Origin: Conchocele bisecta
Taxonomy: Eukaryota > Mollusca > Bivalvia > Lucinida > Thyasiridae
Direction of reading: 5' to 3'
DNA: 64,000 nt
Assembly: GCA_029237695.1 (NCBI GenBank)
Contig: CM055271.1
Location: forward strand, 84,393,488-84,457,487
Shown here: positions 1 to 13,375 of the stretch, piece after piece
How the letters are laid out: each line of letters begins with the position of its first letter
Position numbering within the stretch: position 1 is the first letter of the stretch
Notes under the pieces: generated by a model
Databases searched by the model: none
What the model was told of the DNA's origin: nothing
Seen by the model: only the letters and a program-made list of their open reading frames with translations
Made by a program: the position numbers and the translations under genes

Positions 1-1120
1 TCACAGAACAATCGTCGGTATCTTGCTTTCTCAACGCATGCAAACTATTTACAAACTGTGCCATCTTTCTTACCTTAAAATTGGTCAGATCATCAGTCGT
101 AAGATTGCCCAAAATTAACATCGACAATCAACTTATGCTGACAAATGTATAACCGTCTTTATAAACTTGTATTCCTCCGCCTTAAAAATCATAATGTTAT
201 CGCCTGAAAACCAGTGTAAACAGCATTATTGTAGTTCTGCAGAAAAAACAACACCATTCGCTTTCTTTGAAAACATCGTATTTATAGAATTTATGTATTT
301 ATCGAACAACTCTGCAATGGACGTAATGGGCGCACATCGATGAACCTCTTCATAATTTTGTAGAAAAATCCGCGGTAATGAGCGCCCAGAAAGGAAAATT
401 CTGATCGTTTTGTACACTGTGTTTCGCACCTGTCGATTTACCCACAAATTAATATGGGGTGCGAAATGGAGGTGTAATGGCTTGGCTATTTGGCCCTTGA
501 AACAATTATTATTTGTTTTTGGATATTAAAGTAGCCTTCGTTCTTTTTCAATCATGAAACGTTTTTCGCATTCCTTCCTATCTGACTCGTTATTGTACAT
601 TGTGTTATTAAACAGTCTGACAATTAAATTGAGAATGCATGCCATTCCCTAATATTTCCCAAAAGCCCTTAAAACTAATTTTTGTAAACTGCTCAAAATC
701 AAGTCTGATATTCAACTTACTACTGGTTTTATATCTAAACACAGTCAAGGTAGAGATGCATTTGACCTAAATTTAGGATCGTATTTACCGAGTTTTCTTT
801 GTTTGAATCTTTGTTATCTCCTTGTAAGATGTGTAATCTGTATTTTCAGCAAACATTTAAAAAATTTTGCCAACCTTATATTACCGGTACTGATGGAGAT
901 GATTAACATGAATTGTGTTTTAAGTCTTGATTGGTCTTTCGGAACCGTAACTGGAACATTAACTTTTTGTTTACCTGAAAGGAACCGTCCCAAGCATGGA
1001 CGTGGAAACTGCTCCTATTCGGTCGTAAATATTAAACATTGTCACTACACAGGTGTCGCCAAAGCACTTTTTGTATCTACTAAAGTTTTATACCCTATGA
1101 AAATGTGAACAAAATCCCTT
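1..1120. other. No gene recognised
   Basis: AT-rich sequence with only short chance open frames (up to about 100 codons). No conserved protein motif, RNA gene or repeat structure was recognised. Confidence 0.6.
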
Positions 1121-1620
1121 TGAAATCCCAATGGATTGCATGAAATCACATTCTCGAAAAATTTGGTCTAAATCCCAATGGTATTTCAGTGAATCCCATT
1201 GGATCTCATAAATCTCCACTGAATTCAGTAAAAAAATCCCACTGTGATCCTGGTGAGATCTTTTTAAAATCCGCAGTGAAAAAAATTGGTCGAAATCCCC
1301 CAGTGTGATCTCGCCAGAATTCAGTGAATCCCACTGAGATCTCAGTGATACTCCAATGCCAGATTACAAGTGAGATCCCACTTTATTTTCCGATGAAATC
1401 CCATTGGGATCTCCGCCAGATATCAGTGACATCTCAATGGATTTCCAAAAATTTTAACCTGGGATTTCGCCAGATTTAAGTGAGATCCCCACTTTATTTC
1501 AGATGAAATCCCACGGGATCTCTCGCCAGATTTCATGCGACCTTCATTGGGATCTCTCAAAATTTTACTGGTTCTCGCCAGATTACACTGAGATCCCACA
1601 TTATTTCAGTGAAATCATTT
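1121..1620. repeat. Degenerate minisatellite
   Basis: Many imperfect copies of short units such as TTTCAGTGAAATCCCA and GGGATCTCGCCAGA follow each other with variable spacing of about 20-50 bp. Copies have diverged too far for a single clean period, so this is an old tandem array. Confidence 0.75.
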
Positions 1621-3795
1621 GATGACTGAGGTGATTAACAGTGCTGAGAAAAAACTTAATAGGTGAACCAAAAAGGTGAAGGACACAACGACGTACAGGT
1701 GCAAAACATATGCCCCCGACATGGGGCATAATACAAATAACTCGAACTATAATTAACTCTTAATGTAAATTTATCCAAGTTATGGATACAAGTCTGCGGC
1801 CGGCTTCACTTTCATATTTCAGTTCGTGTTTTTTTAGCCTTTTTTTTTCTCTGCATAAGTCCTTCATCCATTTGACAAGGTTTTTATGTTGTAATGTCCT
1901 TGACATGTCTTGTGTAGTCCCGTTCAGAGACTTGGCGGTATGGGCTGGGATAATCCATGCCGCTTTCACTGCTGAAAAATATATGACAATTGTTTGGCAG
2001 AGAGCCCTCAGTGAAATGGCGACGGTAGTCAGGGAAAGAAGGTCGGTTAACCAATTTTTTTTTAAATTTAAATGGCACCCTGGTCCCTTTCATAATTAGT
2101 GCCTGTGGCTGACAAGGGGCTTAAGGGTTGTGTCTAGTGTAGATCCAGACGGACCTTACATCCGCAGTCTGATTAAAACAAGATCTGCACTGCTCACAAA
2201 TCCCATATGCCCCCATTTCTCTCCATTCAACAGCTAGCTACAAATGAGATATATAATTGCAACGTATTTTTTGTTACCTATTGACAATGTTTCAATGCCT
2301 CCAAAATAAAACATTTGCTTTAAAAAATAGAATACATGTTTCAAAACAACATTTAATGATTTTATGTCAATATTTTAGAAAATAGTAAAGTAAACTTTAA
2401 ATTCACTTAAAATTAGCCATTTGTGAACTTCGATGTTCATAAATATGCATATTTAGTTAATCCCCACTGAAATATCACGAAATTCGGGTTCCGATAACAT
2501 CGATTGAAAAAGTTGCAAAAGGACGAAACTACGTAGGTACGAAATCGCGGAAATTTTCTCCCCAGATATGTACGTTTTTTTTTTAACGTTTTTTTTACAA
2601 TAGAGTAGCCAAATCAGATTGAAATAAATAATTAATAATGTAATAAACAATATTAGTTTCGACATCAAAGAATTCATCAGAATTTATCAATTCGTACGTA
2701 AATCTTGAAACAAAACTCGCACTTTTCGTCGAAGCAGAAAGTTGCCAATCATCGGCCATTCGATGGCAATTTAATGATAATTTCACAACGTTTAAACATA
2801 ATTATTGTGACAGAAAACATCAATAAACTACGTAAGATCTTACCTTAAATTTACAACATGTCTGGGAACAATCAAACGCAAACCTCATGTAGAGAAAGTC
2901 TACGCTATATTTTTGTACAACCCTCGTATTTAACAGTGAAACCTTGCTGAATACCCTCTGATGGTCGCAAATGGACCACTCCACCGTAAATACCCGGAGG
3001 GTCCCAGAACTTTCAGATTCCACTCTTATATATTATTTTATATTCCGTTAAAATTCCATAGAAAAATACTGGCAGACATAGGGGGTAAGGGGTAGAAACG
3101 ACTGCATAGATCCACATCCAGCCTGTGCATGCACACAGTCTGATCAGGATCGCACTGTTTTTTACACAACATTGGTCAAGAGCTGGTGCCTGGCCACAAC
3201 CACAATAATCCCTAGTTTCTCTGGAATAGGGATGGGTATGTGGCTCCAGGGGTTGAACCGAACTTCCAATACGGAGGTTGTGGTTCAAACCTAGCCCTTT
3301 GCATCAAAAAATTAAAGTCTTTAACCCTCCACGATGACGGAGACAAATTTCCGCTGCTGTTTTTCATTTGTGGCCTTAATTCTTGAACAAAAAAACATTG
3401 TTTTGACAGTGGAAACGATTCCTCATGCGCAGCCAAAACAGGGTTTTTTGTGTCGACAAAAAAATATTGATAAATAAAAATATTTTCTAGCATTATTGCT
3501 GGCCCGCTGGCCATGACAGTACCACAACCATTCCACCGCTATAATGAGCCCTTGTTAAGAGTGCCACATTTTACTGGCCCCGTTGCCATGACAATGTACC
3601 AACAATCATTCCTCGCATATTATAGACCCCTGTTATGATGCAACATTTTGCATGGCCCGTTGCCGTGACGAGTACCATGAAACCATCCTATTGTGGAGGA
3701 TTATGGCGCTGGATCTGGTAGCCAAGAATCTCTACTGACATCGTACGAGGTAAGTCCGAGTCAGAATATTTTCCCATGCTGTCGGGTGGGTGTCC
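1621..3795. other. No gene recognised; relics of a short dispersed repeat
   Basis: Low-complexity AT-rich DNA. Around 2137-2210 and 3105-3180 there are decayed copies of the molluscan repeat with GTAGATCCAGA .. CAGTCTGATCAG .. ATCTGCACTG, better preserved at 45608-45672 and 54985-55055. Nothing else is supported. Confidence 0.5.
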
Positions 3796-4102
3796 GAGCC
3801 GATTTCACCAAAATTGCAAAGTATACTTATATAGCAAAATGTAACTTTGAGGAGTAATCATTTATTTTTTCCCGAAATGCATTATTTCATATAGAAGCCA
3901 ACTTTTTGCACATAGTTGATGATTTAGAAGTATGAAGTTTTATTATACTGAATTTTATTACATTACACAGCCAGAATGGCTGAGATAATGTAATAAATTT
4001 CAGTATAATAAAAAATTAATAAGATATTCTTAAATTGAAGTTCTGCGTCAAAGTGTACGTAGCAAGATCAGTATACTTTGCAATTTTGGTGAAATAGGCT
4101 AC
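3796..4102. mobile_element. Long-inverted-repeat foldback MITE, copy 1
   Basis: Begins GCCGATTTCACCAAAATTGC and ends with the reverse complement (GCAATTTTGGTGAAATAGGC). The inner part is itself a hairpin: TTATTACATTA(T)CACAGCC against GGCTGAGATAATGTAATAA. About 307 bp and non-coding. The same ends bound the CXC-gene element at 52.75-55.61 kb. Confidence 0.85.
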
Positions 4103-7100
4103 AGGTGTACTAATTATATTTGGCTGGGGTCTTTGAAAAATAAATCCCGGCTATTGGATTGATGAACGTGATTTCGGCAGCGACGACGTAGCAGCATCCG
4201 ACTACTGTTTAGCAAATTTATAAAGATCCATTTTCGGCGATATGTTTTCGTTTTAATTTAAGCAATTGTTTTTATTTGCCAAATTGTATTGGGTGTAAGT
4301 GGAGACATGGGTCCAGACGTGATTTCATCTGTCCGGTTGCCAAACTGTCGATCTTCAGCTGAAGTGACCAGGTATGGATATGTAATTGGCGATACATTTC
4401 TACCCAAGTAGGTCTGGGATACAGTAACTGGGGGCAGTTTCACTAAACTTTGTACAGACTAAAATGTTCGAAAGCGCAAAATTTATGATTTCACATAACG
4501 ATGTTTTTCCTTGTAAACAATAACTGACTTTACATATATTGAGCATAATGCATCTAAGGCTCGCTCAATAAAATGTAAATCCAATCGCTTGAAATTTCCA
4601 GACAATCCTAATTTGTTACTGAAGAACATTTTAGTACTTACAAAGTTATTAGTGAAACCGCCCCCCTGGGTCCCAGGTATTACCCTGCATACGGGTCATT
4701 GCAATTTTTCGGCAAATATTTTAATTCACATTGTTCAAGTTCTTACTCCGTCGCCCAGCAAAACAGTTACACATTGAGGCCGTGGAGGAGTGCAGTTTGA
4801 ATGGTAGGAATATTTACCACAGCCCAAGTATTGATTACCGGTGAAGGTTATGTACTAGTTTGCGCCGATTGGGAATTGTATCGGGAAAGGTAATTCTGAA
4901 TTACATACTGGGAATTGTATTCGTGAAATGTAATTCTGACTTGCATACTGTCATCGCAGTATCCATACAACCTGTTATTCAGTTACGTTACCCGACATCA
5001 GAATAACTTGTGATCATTTACGAGACGACAGTAAACGTCTTTAAATTGTTTTATTAATATTTCACACCTACCGGCACCCGGTAGTTTCCGTATCCGTCAA
5101 CTTTGGTCTCGGCACGGTTTGGGCAGAATGGACGCAGGAGGCGTATTTCCTTTTTTATTATTATTATTATTTATTTTTGTTTGTAAGATATTTGTCTCTG
5201 AATTTTTTCAAATTCTTCGGATGCATTAGTTTCTATAAAGTCACTACCTTGACGTTTTAGACATGGAGTGGTTTTTATTGATCATCCTGGGAATTTACAG
5301 TACAATTATTAATTTCTCCGTGACTATAAAATGATTTTAAAGGCGCAGGGATCATTCAGACGTGGCGATAACTGAGAACCTAAGTACTTTTTTATGGCCT
5401 AATTAACGCACCTGTTTCACGTTTTGTATGTGTCCCGGGGATGCGTATATTAGGAACAACATGCATTAATTTATTTCTACAAAATCCTCATTTACACACC
5501 TACAGTCTACACTTGTTTGCTCAAGTCCAGGGGATTGACGAAAATATTTTGAGTTCATGAACATTTGAGTTTAAAGGACAATGACCACTGCAGTAGAGAC
5601 ACAAAGTGTTTCTTTATAGGAATAAAATAAGTGTATAATTGTGTCCCTATTGATAGTGACGTGTGGTGGTATCGCCTATTTTCATATGTAAATCAGACAT
5701 GATATTTTTTTTATTATACTCATTAAATCGTCGCCTTAAATAATAATATTTTCAACAGATTAGAAGGGAAACGCGTTTATCGCCCCTGTTAATCAGTGTG
5801 TAAATTTAGGTCTGATACCAAAAAATGTCAACTACAGAATATACAAAACTGTCCTCCCTATATTATAACCTACCACGAGTGTACCTTTGACGTAGTTTTT
5901 TATAAAGGAAAACCAGGATACTTTGGGACCAAGCATTTGACCGATAATCACAGTTTGACTCAGACAGTGAGGTATCGAGTGTTGACTGAAGTTGATATGA
6001 GCAACATACAAGCAATGTAATGAAACCAGCACACACTTTTCAACGAATTTTGTCATTTTACATAAACAAACTTTAATGTGGGCTGCGACTCGAGAACTGG
6101 GGCATATAACGGCTTTTGCACCCAGTGTAGATCATCAAATCAGCCTTTGCATACCGCATGCTTTAAAAAGCAATAAAGCCTCATTATCATGTTACAAAGT
6201 GTGCTATTTGATCAGGATCTACAATGGTCACAAAATTCTGTAGGCCCCAATTTCTTGTCCACACACAACATATTAGACGCCCAATGCAATTTTTTAACCT
6301 TTTATCTGTCATGACATCTGCATAATTTCATGAAATATGTTTTACACGATTTTCCGTAAATGGCGTCAAAAGTTTGCAAACCTTTCAGAGTACTTAGCGG
6401 AATTTAATCCCATGTAGTATGAAACTGTAGTCAACATTGACTTTATTTATGAAAATTATTGGTAAATGTGTAAACATGTAAATAAATATTACGCAGATGT
6501 CCGAAAGGGTACAACAATTCGCATGCGTGTCTCATGTGAACGCCAAATGAGAAAAATATGGACCCAACTGCCCGATACTGCAATACCTTATCCACCTGCA
6601 CATATGAGGGGCATAGTCCAGGTTTTGTTAGTATGGTTCAAAAAGTGTCTTCCGAAAAGAAAAAACGAAAAAAAATACAGCATTTTGAGTTCCTATATTT
6701 TTGTCGGCCTAAAAGTTTTTTTTCACAAGTTGAATAAAAATACAAACCACTACAACACCTAAATATTGTATCACTCTGTTGTGGAAAACCATATAATTTT
6801 AAATGATAGTTTCCCATAATAAATGTGTCCGAATATTTAGGGATAGTTTTCGGTATTAAGCAATAAAAGGACGGTAACTCCACACAGCCAATGAATGAAG
6901 ACGATACATAAATGGAACAGAATTAGAACACGAAATCACAACACAAAAAAAACTTGTGCGATCCACGAATATGGCCAATAGATATGATTGCCTGAAGCAT
7001 TATACTTTATATTCAAGCCCCTGTGGGTTGAATTTAGGTTTGTTTAATGGGATTTTCCAGGTCTCGCAGATCGCGTAGTGATTTTTTTAGGCAGCCCCAC

Positions 7101-8395
7101 GCACTAGAAACAAAATATGTTCATACAATTTTTTTACTACGCCATGTTAAAGAATGGCGAATTTGAACATGGTGCATTATAACTTTCCATCACATCATTT
7201 TTCGCCAGCTACATTTTTTTTTTTCGCTACAGTTATATACATTTCTCAAAAAACTTTCTCTTATTTTATCAAAATTAACTGTCGTGTTGCATAATAATAT
7301 CTTTATCGCGGTTAGGCTGACCGATACACATAAACGTCGCTAGAAATAACGCCATGAAAAATATTCTGAAATAGCTAACATAATTTGTATTGTGTCGTGT
7401 AATACCATGTGTTGTTTATTTTTTCTCTGCACGACATTTACTTAAGAAAATGTTTACTGATATAATATAATATAAACAGGCATGTATTCATTTGAAGAAT
7501 TTTTTTTTTTCCAACGCGCAATGATACAACCGCATGTTCTCCGTATAGTATTTTTTCCCGACCGCCATTTTAATGCCGAACCATTCCCATCCCATAAACA
7601 CAAAGAATATGTAAGATTTGTATCGTTCTTATTGTGAAATATATCCACATTTATTGTTATATATAAATAATTATCTCATCTCTATTGCACAATATTTTTT
7701 TAATAATCACTGGTGGAAGCAATTTTATTAATTCATACAAGAAAAACATTATCTGGTAGCCTGACCTGGAACGAAACTGAAAAGTATGATATAAATAGTA
7801 CACAGCTACTGATTCATCTAAAGGATACATCGCGAGTTTGATTGGAACTACAATCCTGCATATCGTAACAAGAAATTTGGGCACAGATATTATACTACAC
7901 AGAACTAGTGTAAAAGTGAAACTTTCAGTGAAAACAAAGGAAATAGGCAAGGGGGGAAATCCCATAGACTACACGCAGAGTGTTTCCCCTAGACGACTCT
8001 TCCAAGAGAAATACTCGCGTGTGTAGTTTTTTTGTTCTGTTCGTGTTTATGAATGTATTCTCGCTGTCTACCTTATTCATATACTACTATAAACATAACG
8101 TACATTAATAAAATTGTCTGGCACTTTGGTTAAACATGGTCACATATTATTTTAAATAATTAACAATTCCATTTCCATGGTTTGCGTTAATATTTGCCAT
8201 TATTGATAATTATTTACTCTTTTTTTTACACTGCAGAACTGGTGTTCAGAAAGAAGTGATATTGCAGATCTTGTTTTGGAGAAAAGTGATTGAATGGTAC
8301 ATGTATGTGAGAAAATAACTTCCCCCCCCCACCCAACCACCACCCCACCCCCCCCCCCCCCAACAGTCCTGTGCATCAACAAGACTGCATGAGGT
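4103..8395. other. No gene recognised; scattered repeat relics
   Basis: AT-rich, no convincing coding region. About 6300-6540 is a relic of the MITE preserved at 62291-62540 (shared CATAATTTCATGAAAT-like and TTTTCCGTAAATG-CGTCAAA tracts). A C/A homopolymer tract lies at 8322-8362. A small imperfect tandem duplication (about 50 bp) is at 4866-4945. Confidence 0.5.
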
Positions 8396-9380
8396 ACATG
8401 TAGGAGGAGTAGGCGAAGGGTAATTTAACGATTGGTGTTCAAATCCCACTTATGGAGTGCCAACTACATAGTTTGGCCATCATGTACTAACTTTGCCCCC
8501 TGGTACTTGAGAGCTAAATCCCCTGTTAATGCCCCATTAAAAAGTAATAGCAGAAAAGCTAATCAATATTGCTTTGATTGGGGTGAGCTAAGACTTAAGT
8601 GATTCGGGTTGCAGCATGGATCTGCACCAGGCCAGGAGATTCTAATTTCAGGGCTGAATATAAATAGTTTATGTGAATATTGAGCTGTGATTTTGGGAAT
8701 TTCCCTCATTTTATACAGGTTGAATACCGGATAGTCCATCCTGTTGCCCGGCCTTACATGACCCTGGCTGTTGATAGGTCCCGTTAAACACCAATAATCA
8801 ATCACTCAATCAATCCAACACTCTTCTTTTCAGGGCAGACTATAATAGTTTTATGTTAAATATTGAGCTCTGATTTTGGGAATTTCCCTTACTTTTTTTA
8901 CCAGTTTAATTCAGGACACTCCAATCCTGTTGGCCCGGCCTTTACATTACACCCTGGGGGCTGTTTGATAGGCCGTTAAACACCAATAATCAATCCATCA
9001 TCCTGTAAATGGAATGCTCGACTACCATGTTTGGTGGCCCTCATGTACCACCATACAGTATTCAGCCCCGCTGGTACTTGCAGCTAATAGCGGCAACATG
9101 TTTACAACAGGATAGATACCCAACACCTAAAATGACTATTTTACACTAGTTATAAAAACCATATTTTGAATATATGCCTTTGTTACCCGCAATAAACATT
9201 TGTTCTCTTATTTTTGAGGGGGAGGTAGGAGGATTAGCAAAGGGTAAATTTAGCGATCGGTATTCCATCTTGTCGGAAATCCCACGTTACATGGTTTGGC
9301 CCTCATGTACGCAACCATTTCGGCCCCCTATACTTGAGAGTTAAATACTGTTATGCCCCATAAGAATTTCTGTATAAATG
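8396..9380. mobile_element. Cluster of decayed SINE-like copies
   Basis: At least three partial copies of the family better seen at 23630-24040 and 47735-48137. Shared blocks are GGGTAATTTAACGAT, TTTGGCCCTCATGTAC, TTTCAGGGCTGAATATA and the tail GTTGATAGG-CCGTTAAACACC-AATCAATCA. Copies lie at about 8396-8820, 8830-9000 and 9215-9380. They are non-coding and diverged. Confidence 0.7.
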
Positions 9381-11944
9381 CAAGGATTATGTTTCCTAAC
9401 CTCAAGAATCTTTCTCATCGGCGAGCATTGCATTTGCCAAAATGGTACAAGAGGGCCGAAACCATGTAGGTCGACCATAATGGTAAGGATGTCTACTCAC
9501 AGAAGGCTAGATTGAGTGATTGGATCCCTACTATGACCCAATCAAAAATGAATGCAAACCAATTTTTTTAGCATATTGCTTATCCGACACACACATCTGC
9601 GCAGAATTCTGGACCTTTCAGTCCTTTGATTTTAAAGACAGTCAAGATACCTCGCCAAAGTAGAATACTCAGACACAACATTGCAAATATGAATTTTTTT
9701 ATTGCACCTTTTTATTTTTGTCACAGACCTACCTACTATCACCAAACTTAAATGAAAACTGGTCCACAATCAAGCCCAACACATACCGACATCTGTTGAA
9801 TCAAAGATAATTGCTTCGTAAAATGTATGGAAATTAATATGTTATACCATAAATCGATGGTCTAATAACATAAGCTAACTCTTAGGGTAATGTGTACAGT
9901 AACATAGGCTAAAGCATAGCAGTTACGACCTTATGTTACACAATCGTTATGTGAACATGCCTCGACGGCCATCCTTTTGGTTACAGCCATCATCCAGTTT
10001 CACCTGTTCTCCATTTACAAAGAAACTCAAAATATGAAGTAAGAACATATGAAATAAGTAGTTGATCACGTATAGAAAGCCAGGAGAATGGACTCGGTAT
10101 CAATTATATTACACCAAACTAACTGTAAAAATATGTCGAGTTTTTCTGGACGGTTATGCCTGTGTATTTATCAGCTGAACCCACCATTATAAATAGCTCA
10201 TACACAGAAAATGCACAGTGTAAATCACTTTTTACCTGGCAAACCACACAAAAACATTCATATATATCCGCTACTGTTCTGTTATTAGCTATCAAATCCA
10301 GTGACAATGTAAGAATTATCTGAGTGTATTGCCTGGTGTCTACTCACGTACTATGTGAGTAAATATGGCTTTACCTATGGGTAATGTGTACACCAACATA
10401 GCTGTGCACAGATTTGGAAAGTTTACATGTGAAATTTATTTTGAGATGATGGGAGAAATTCTCAGAATATCTCATCACCTCTTATGAAAAATTATCATGG
10501 AAGTCAAGTGTAATCTATCTACAAGAAATATCCGATGATATCAATAGTCAAACCTGTCGTAAGAGCCACACCCAAGGGAAGTGACAAAACTGCTGCTTAA
10601 ACAGAGGTGACCTCTTAATAGAGGTTGTGTTTTCAGGTACATTTCAGGTAAATTTTGAAAATGAAATGAAGATAAAGATAAAACAACATGTATGTTACTT
10701 GATACATACAAAAGTAATAAATAATATTAATGAATTAATTTATAGTACCATATGATTAAATATGTATGTATTTATGTGTATCTTTATATTTATTTAATAT
10801 TTTCAAATTGAACCGGAACAGGTAATGAGTGGATTTATATCATTTAATGAAATAATAAAATCTGTCTACAAATAAAAACACCAATGTTCACGTTTTTGTT
10901 GTTATTTGACAGCCTACGTACTGCAACTGCTGATCGCAAGATCATATTTAGACAATTTATGTACTAAAATAGGCATAATGTGGTATAAATCGGAAATGGG
11001 GAGTGGATAAAGGTTGTGCGATTCTTTTTTTCTTTTCTTTTTTTTGTCGGGAATGGTCAAGTCGAATTTTGGATTCAATTCGCAATTTTCTTCCAATTGT
11101 GTATGTAAATTCAATGCATAGGCGATATCCCAGCAAAAGCAGTCAATAAGTGCGACATCGGCTCAATATTCCGACATATGAGGCCATTGCTTAAATTAAT
11201 ATTTGAGCCGGTACACTCTCCTGTGCAATAACACACCAATTATATCAGCTATTTCGGTTTTGGTCAATTTGGTAACTGCAATGGCTGTTCCTTTTACCAC
11301 ATTTGGTGTCGGTTAAACCTATAGAAATTACGAAATCGACGGACAAGGGTGCAAGAACCCGGATGCGATAGGCTGTTTCTTTCAATAATGCCCGACTAAT
11401 TCGGGCAACACAATTTGCAACCTGTGGAAATCACCCTCTCAAATTCTCGCATACGCGGCGACGTGTTAGGTGTTTTAATTACCCCATTGACTGCTGACAT
11501 CATGTTTAATTTCGCTCCCCCCACACACAACCCCCCGGCTTTCGGTAACGACGCCGCAGGGTACAATAAATCGAGTATAGAGTGACCGTAATGAAAATGG
11601 ATCACTATTTGTTGGGACGATAATTAATGACCAGCTGGCCGCGTTAGACCGAGTGGACCGTTGAATGAAAGAGTTTTTATATAAGCAAAAATGCGCGGGA
11701 GGAATTTGAAGTGGCCGCTTAAACGCAAGTGACCGCTGATTAAAGGACCGCCCGAGCAGGATCCGAACTGTATGTAAAAATGACAGTTCGATATATTCAG
11801 TGCTTGCCTGTCACAAAATATCAACTTGTGTCTGTTTTAATGCAAAACTATACTATGTTATAAGTATACTTGAACACTTTTGTGTCGGTTGTCTTTGAAG
11901 TACCATCTTGAATTTTGACAGTGTGAAACCGTTACTTCATATAT
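9381..11944. other. No gene recognised
   Basis: AT-rich. A fragment of a Tigger-like terminus is at 10552-10640 (GTCAAACCTGTCGTAAGAGC). The 9800-10020 stretch is a dispersed repeat shared with about 60790-60945 (TCAAAGATAATTGCTTCGTA). No coding evidence. Confidence 0.5.
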
Positions 11945-12563
11945 ACAGTAACTCGAATATCATTATCTCGATGATAATCCCCTATTTTTGATGATTCACT
12001 AAAGTCCCGAACAATATCCTTATTCGTATAATATAAATTTTCCTCGGCTATCTCGACCCATAGCCCTAACTCGTATATTTCTCTATCTCGACCGTCTCAT
12101 CTCCGTCCTCGACGTATAAAAATACGTTAAAAAATCTCCTTCGCGATCTCGATCACATAATCGCATTGGATAAATCCGCCTGGCTGCCATGATCCATTTT
12201 GGTTTGACACTAATTTTCCAAATAATATTATAAAACAAAACAAAATAAATTTCACTCCTGCCTCAGTTGTTTGCTTAATTAGATACTACCAGGATATATT
12301 TTTGAGTGTTTGTCACGATCATTAAGCATAACACCTGGACATTTTACCTCAAGTCACTGAGAGTCGTTACGCAACCTTGTAACATTGATTTAGCTTACTA
12401 CCCTTTGGCATAGTTATGATGAAGTTTACCCGTGGTGTAATGGGTAAAAATGAGTTCATATTTTTCGCGAAAATAGTCTACCCATGTCACTTAATCGCTA
12501 TCTCCGAACCTAGGTCCTAACTCGACTATAGGACGATCTCCAGTCGACTTTGAGCTACTGTGC
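11945..12563. mobile_element. Tigger/pogo-like MITE
   Basis: Left end TACAGTAACTCGAATATC; right end GACTTTGAGCTACTG, whose reverse complement is CAGTAGCTCAAAGTC. The body is full of CTCGA/TCTCGAC motifs, as in Tigger-type elements whose inverted repeats begin CAGT. About 0.6 kb, with no transposase. Confidence 0.65.
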
Positions 12564-12770
12564 TCGACTGTAGTATGATTTATATCTGAAAATACACAGC
12601 TTCCAACTTTTGGCGGCCATCCTTGGATTACATACTACTGATAACAAGACTAGTTAAGTTTACTTTTTACTATGTACTTGGAATCGGATTCGTTAATTTT
12701 CGATAAATTTCTGCTGATTTGAATTGTTTTTCAGTTATCCTATTTTGGCCATGGTTTGAATAAAGCCCTG

Positions 12771-13375
12771 TAGCCTATTTCACCAGAATTGCCAAAGGTA
12801 TACTAATTTAAGGATAAATTTATAATTAATCCACTCGCCGATAGGCAAGAAGGGATATACGTTATTCCATGTATGTACGTGCATGTGTGCGTATGTTATG
12901 TACGTTAGTAACACCTTTTCATCTTTTCATTAACTCGTGAACCACTTCACCGAATTTGAAAATATTGGGCCATAATATTGACTTGGATGCGCTTTGACCC
13001 ACGTCCGACCACCCAAGGTCAAGTCCTTGAAACCTTGGTTTGTTTATTTTCTTTATATTAAGGCTGCCAGCAGAGGTGATGATTAGCTTCGTTTAATCGA
13101 TTGCAGTTCTTGTGGTTATTATACTGAATTTATTACCTTTACTTATCACATGTTTTGCTGCGATAATGTAATAAATTCAATATAATCTTTCTGCATACTT
13201 TTACTCAAGTATATGCAAATTCAATATAATAAATCTGCAACTTTAATCATCAAGTAAATGCAGGAATCGTTATTTCTCTATATGGAAATAATCCAGTTCG
13301 GAGAAAAATAAATGATTACTCCATCAAAGGACATACTTGCTAGATAATATGCTTAACAATTTTGGTGAAATCGGT
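12771..13375. mobile_element. Long-inverted-repeat foldback MITE, copy 2 (with insertion)
   Basis: Starts TAGCCTATTTCACCAGAATT and ends CAATTTTGGTGAAATCGG, with the same inner TTATTACATTATC hairpin near 13130-13180. It is longer than copy 1 because unrelated repeat sequence (about 12835-13060) sits in the left half. Confidence 0.75.
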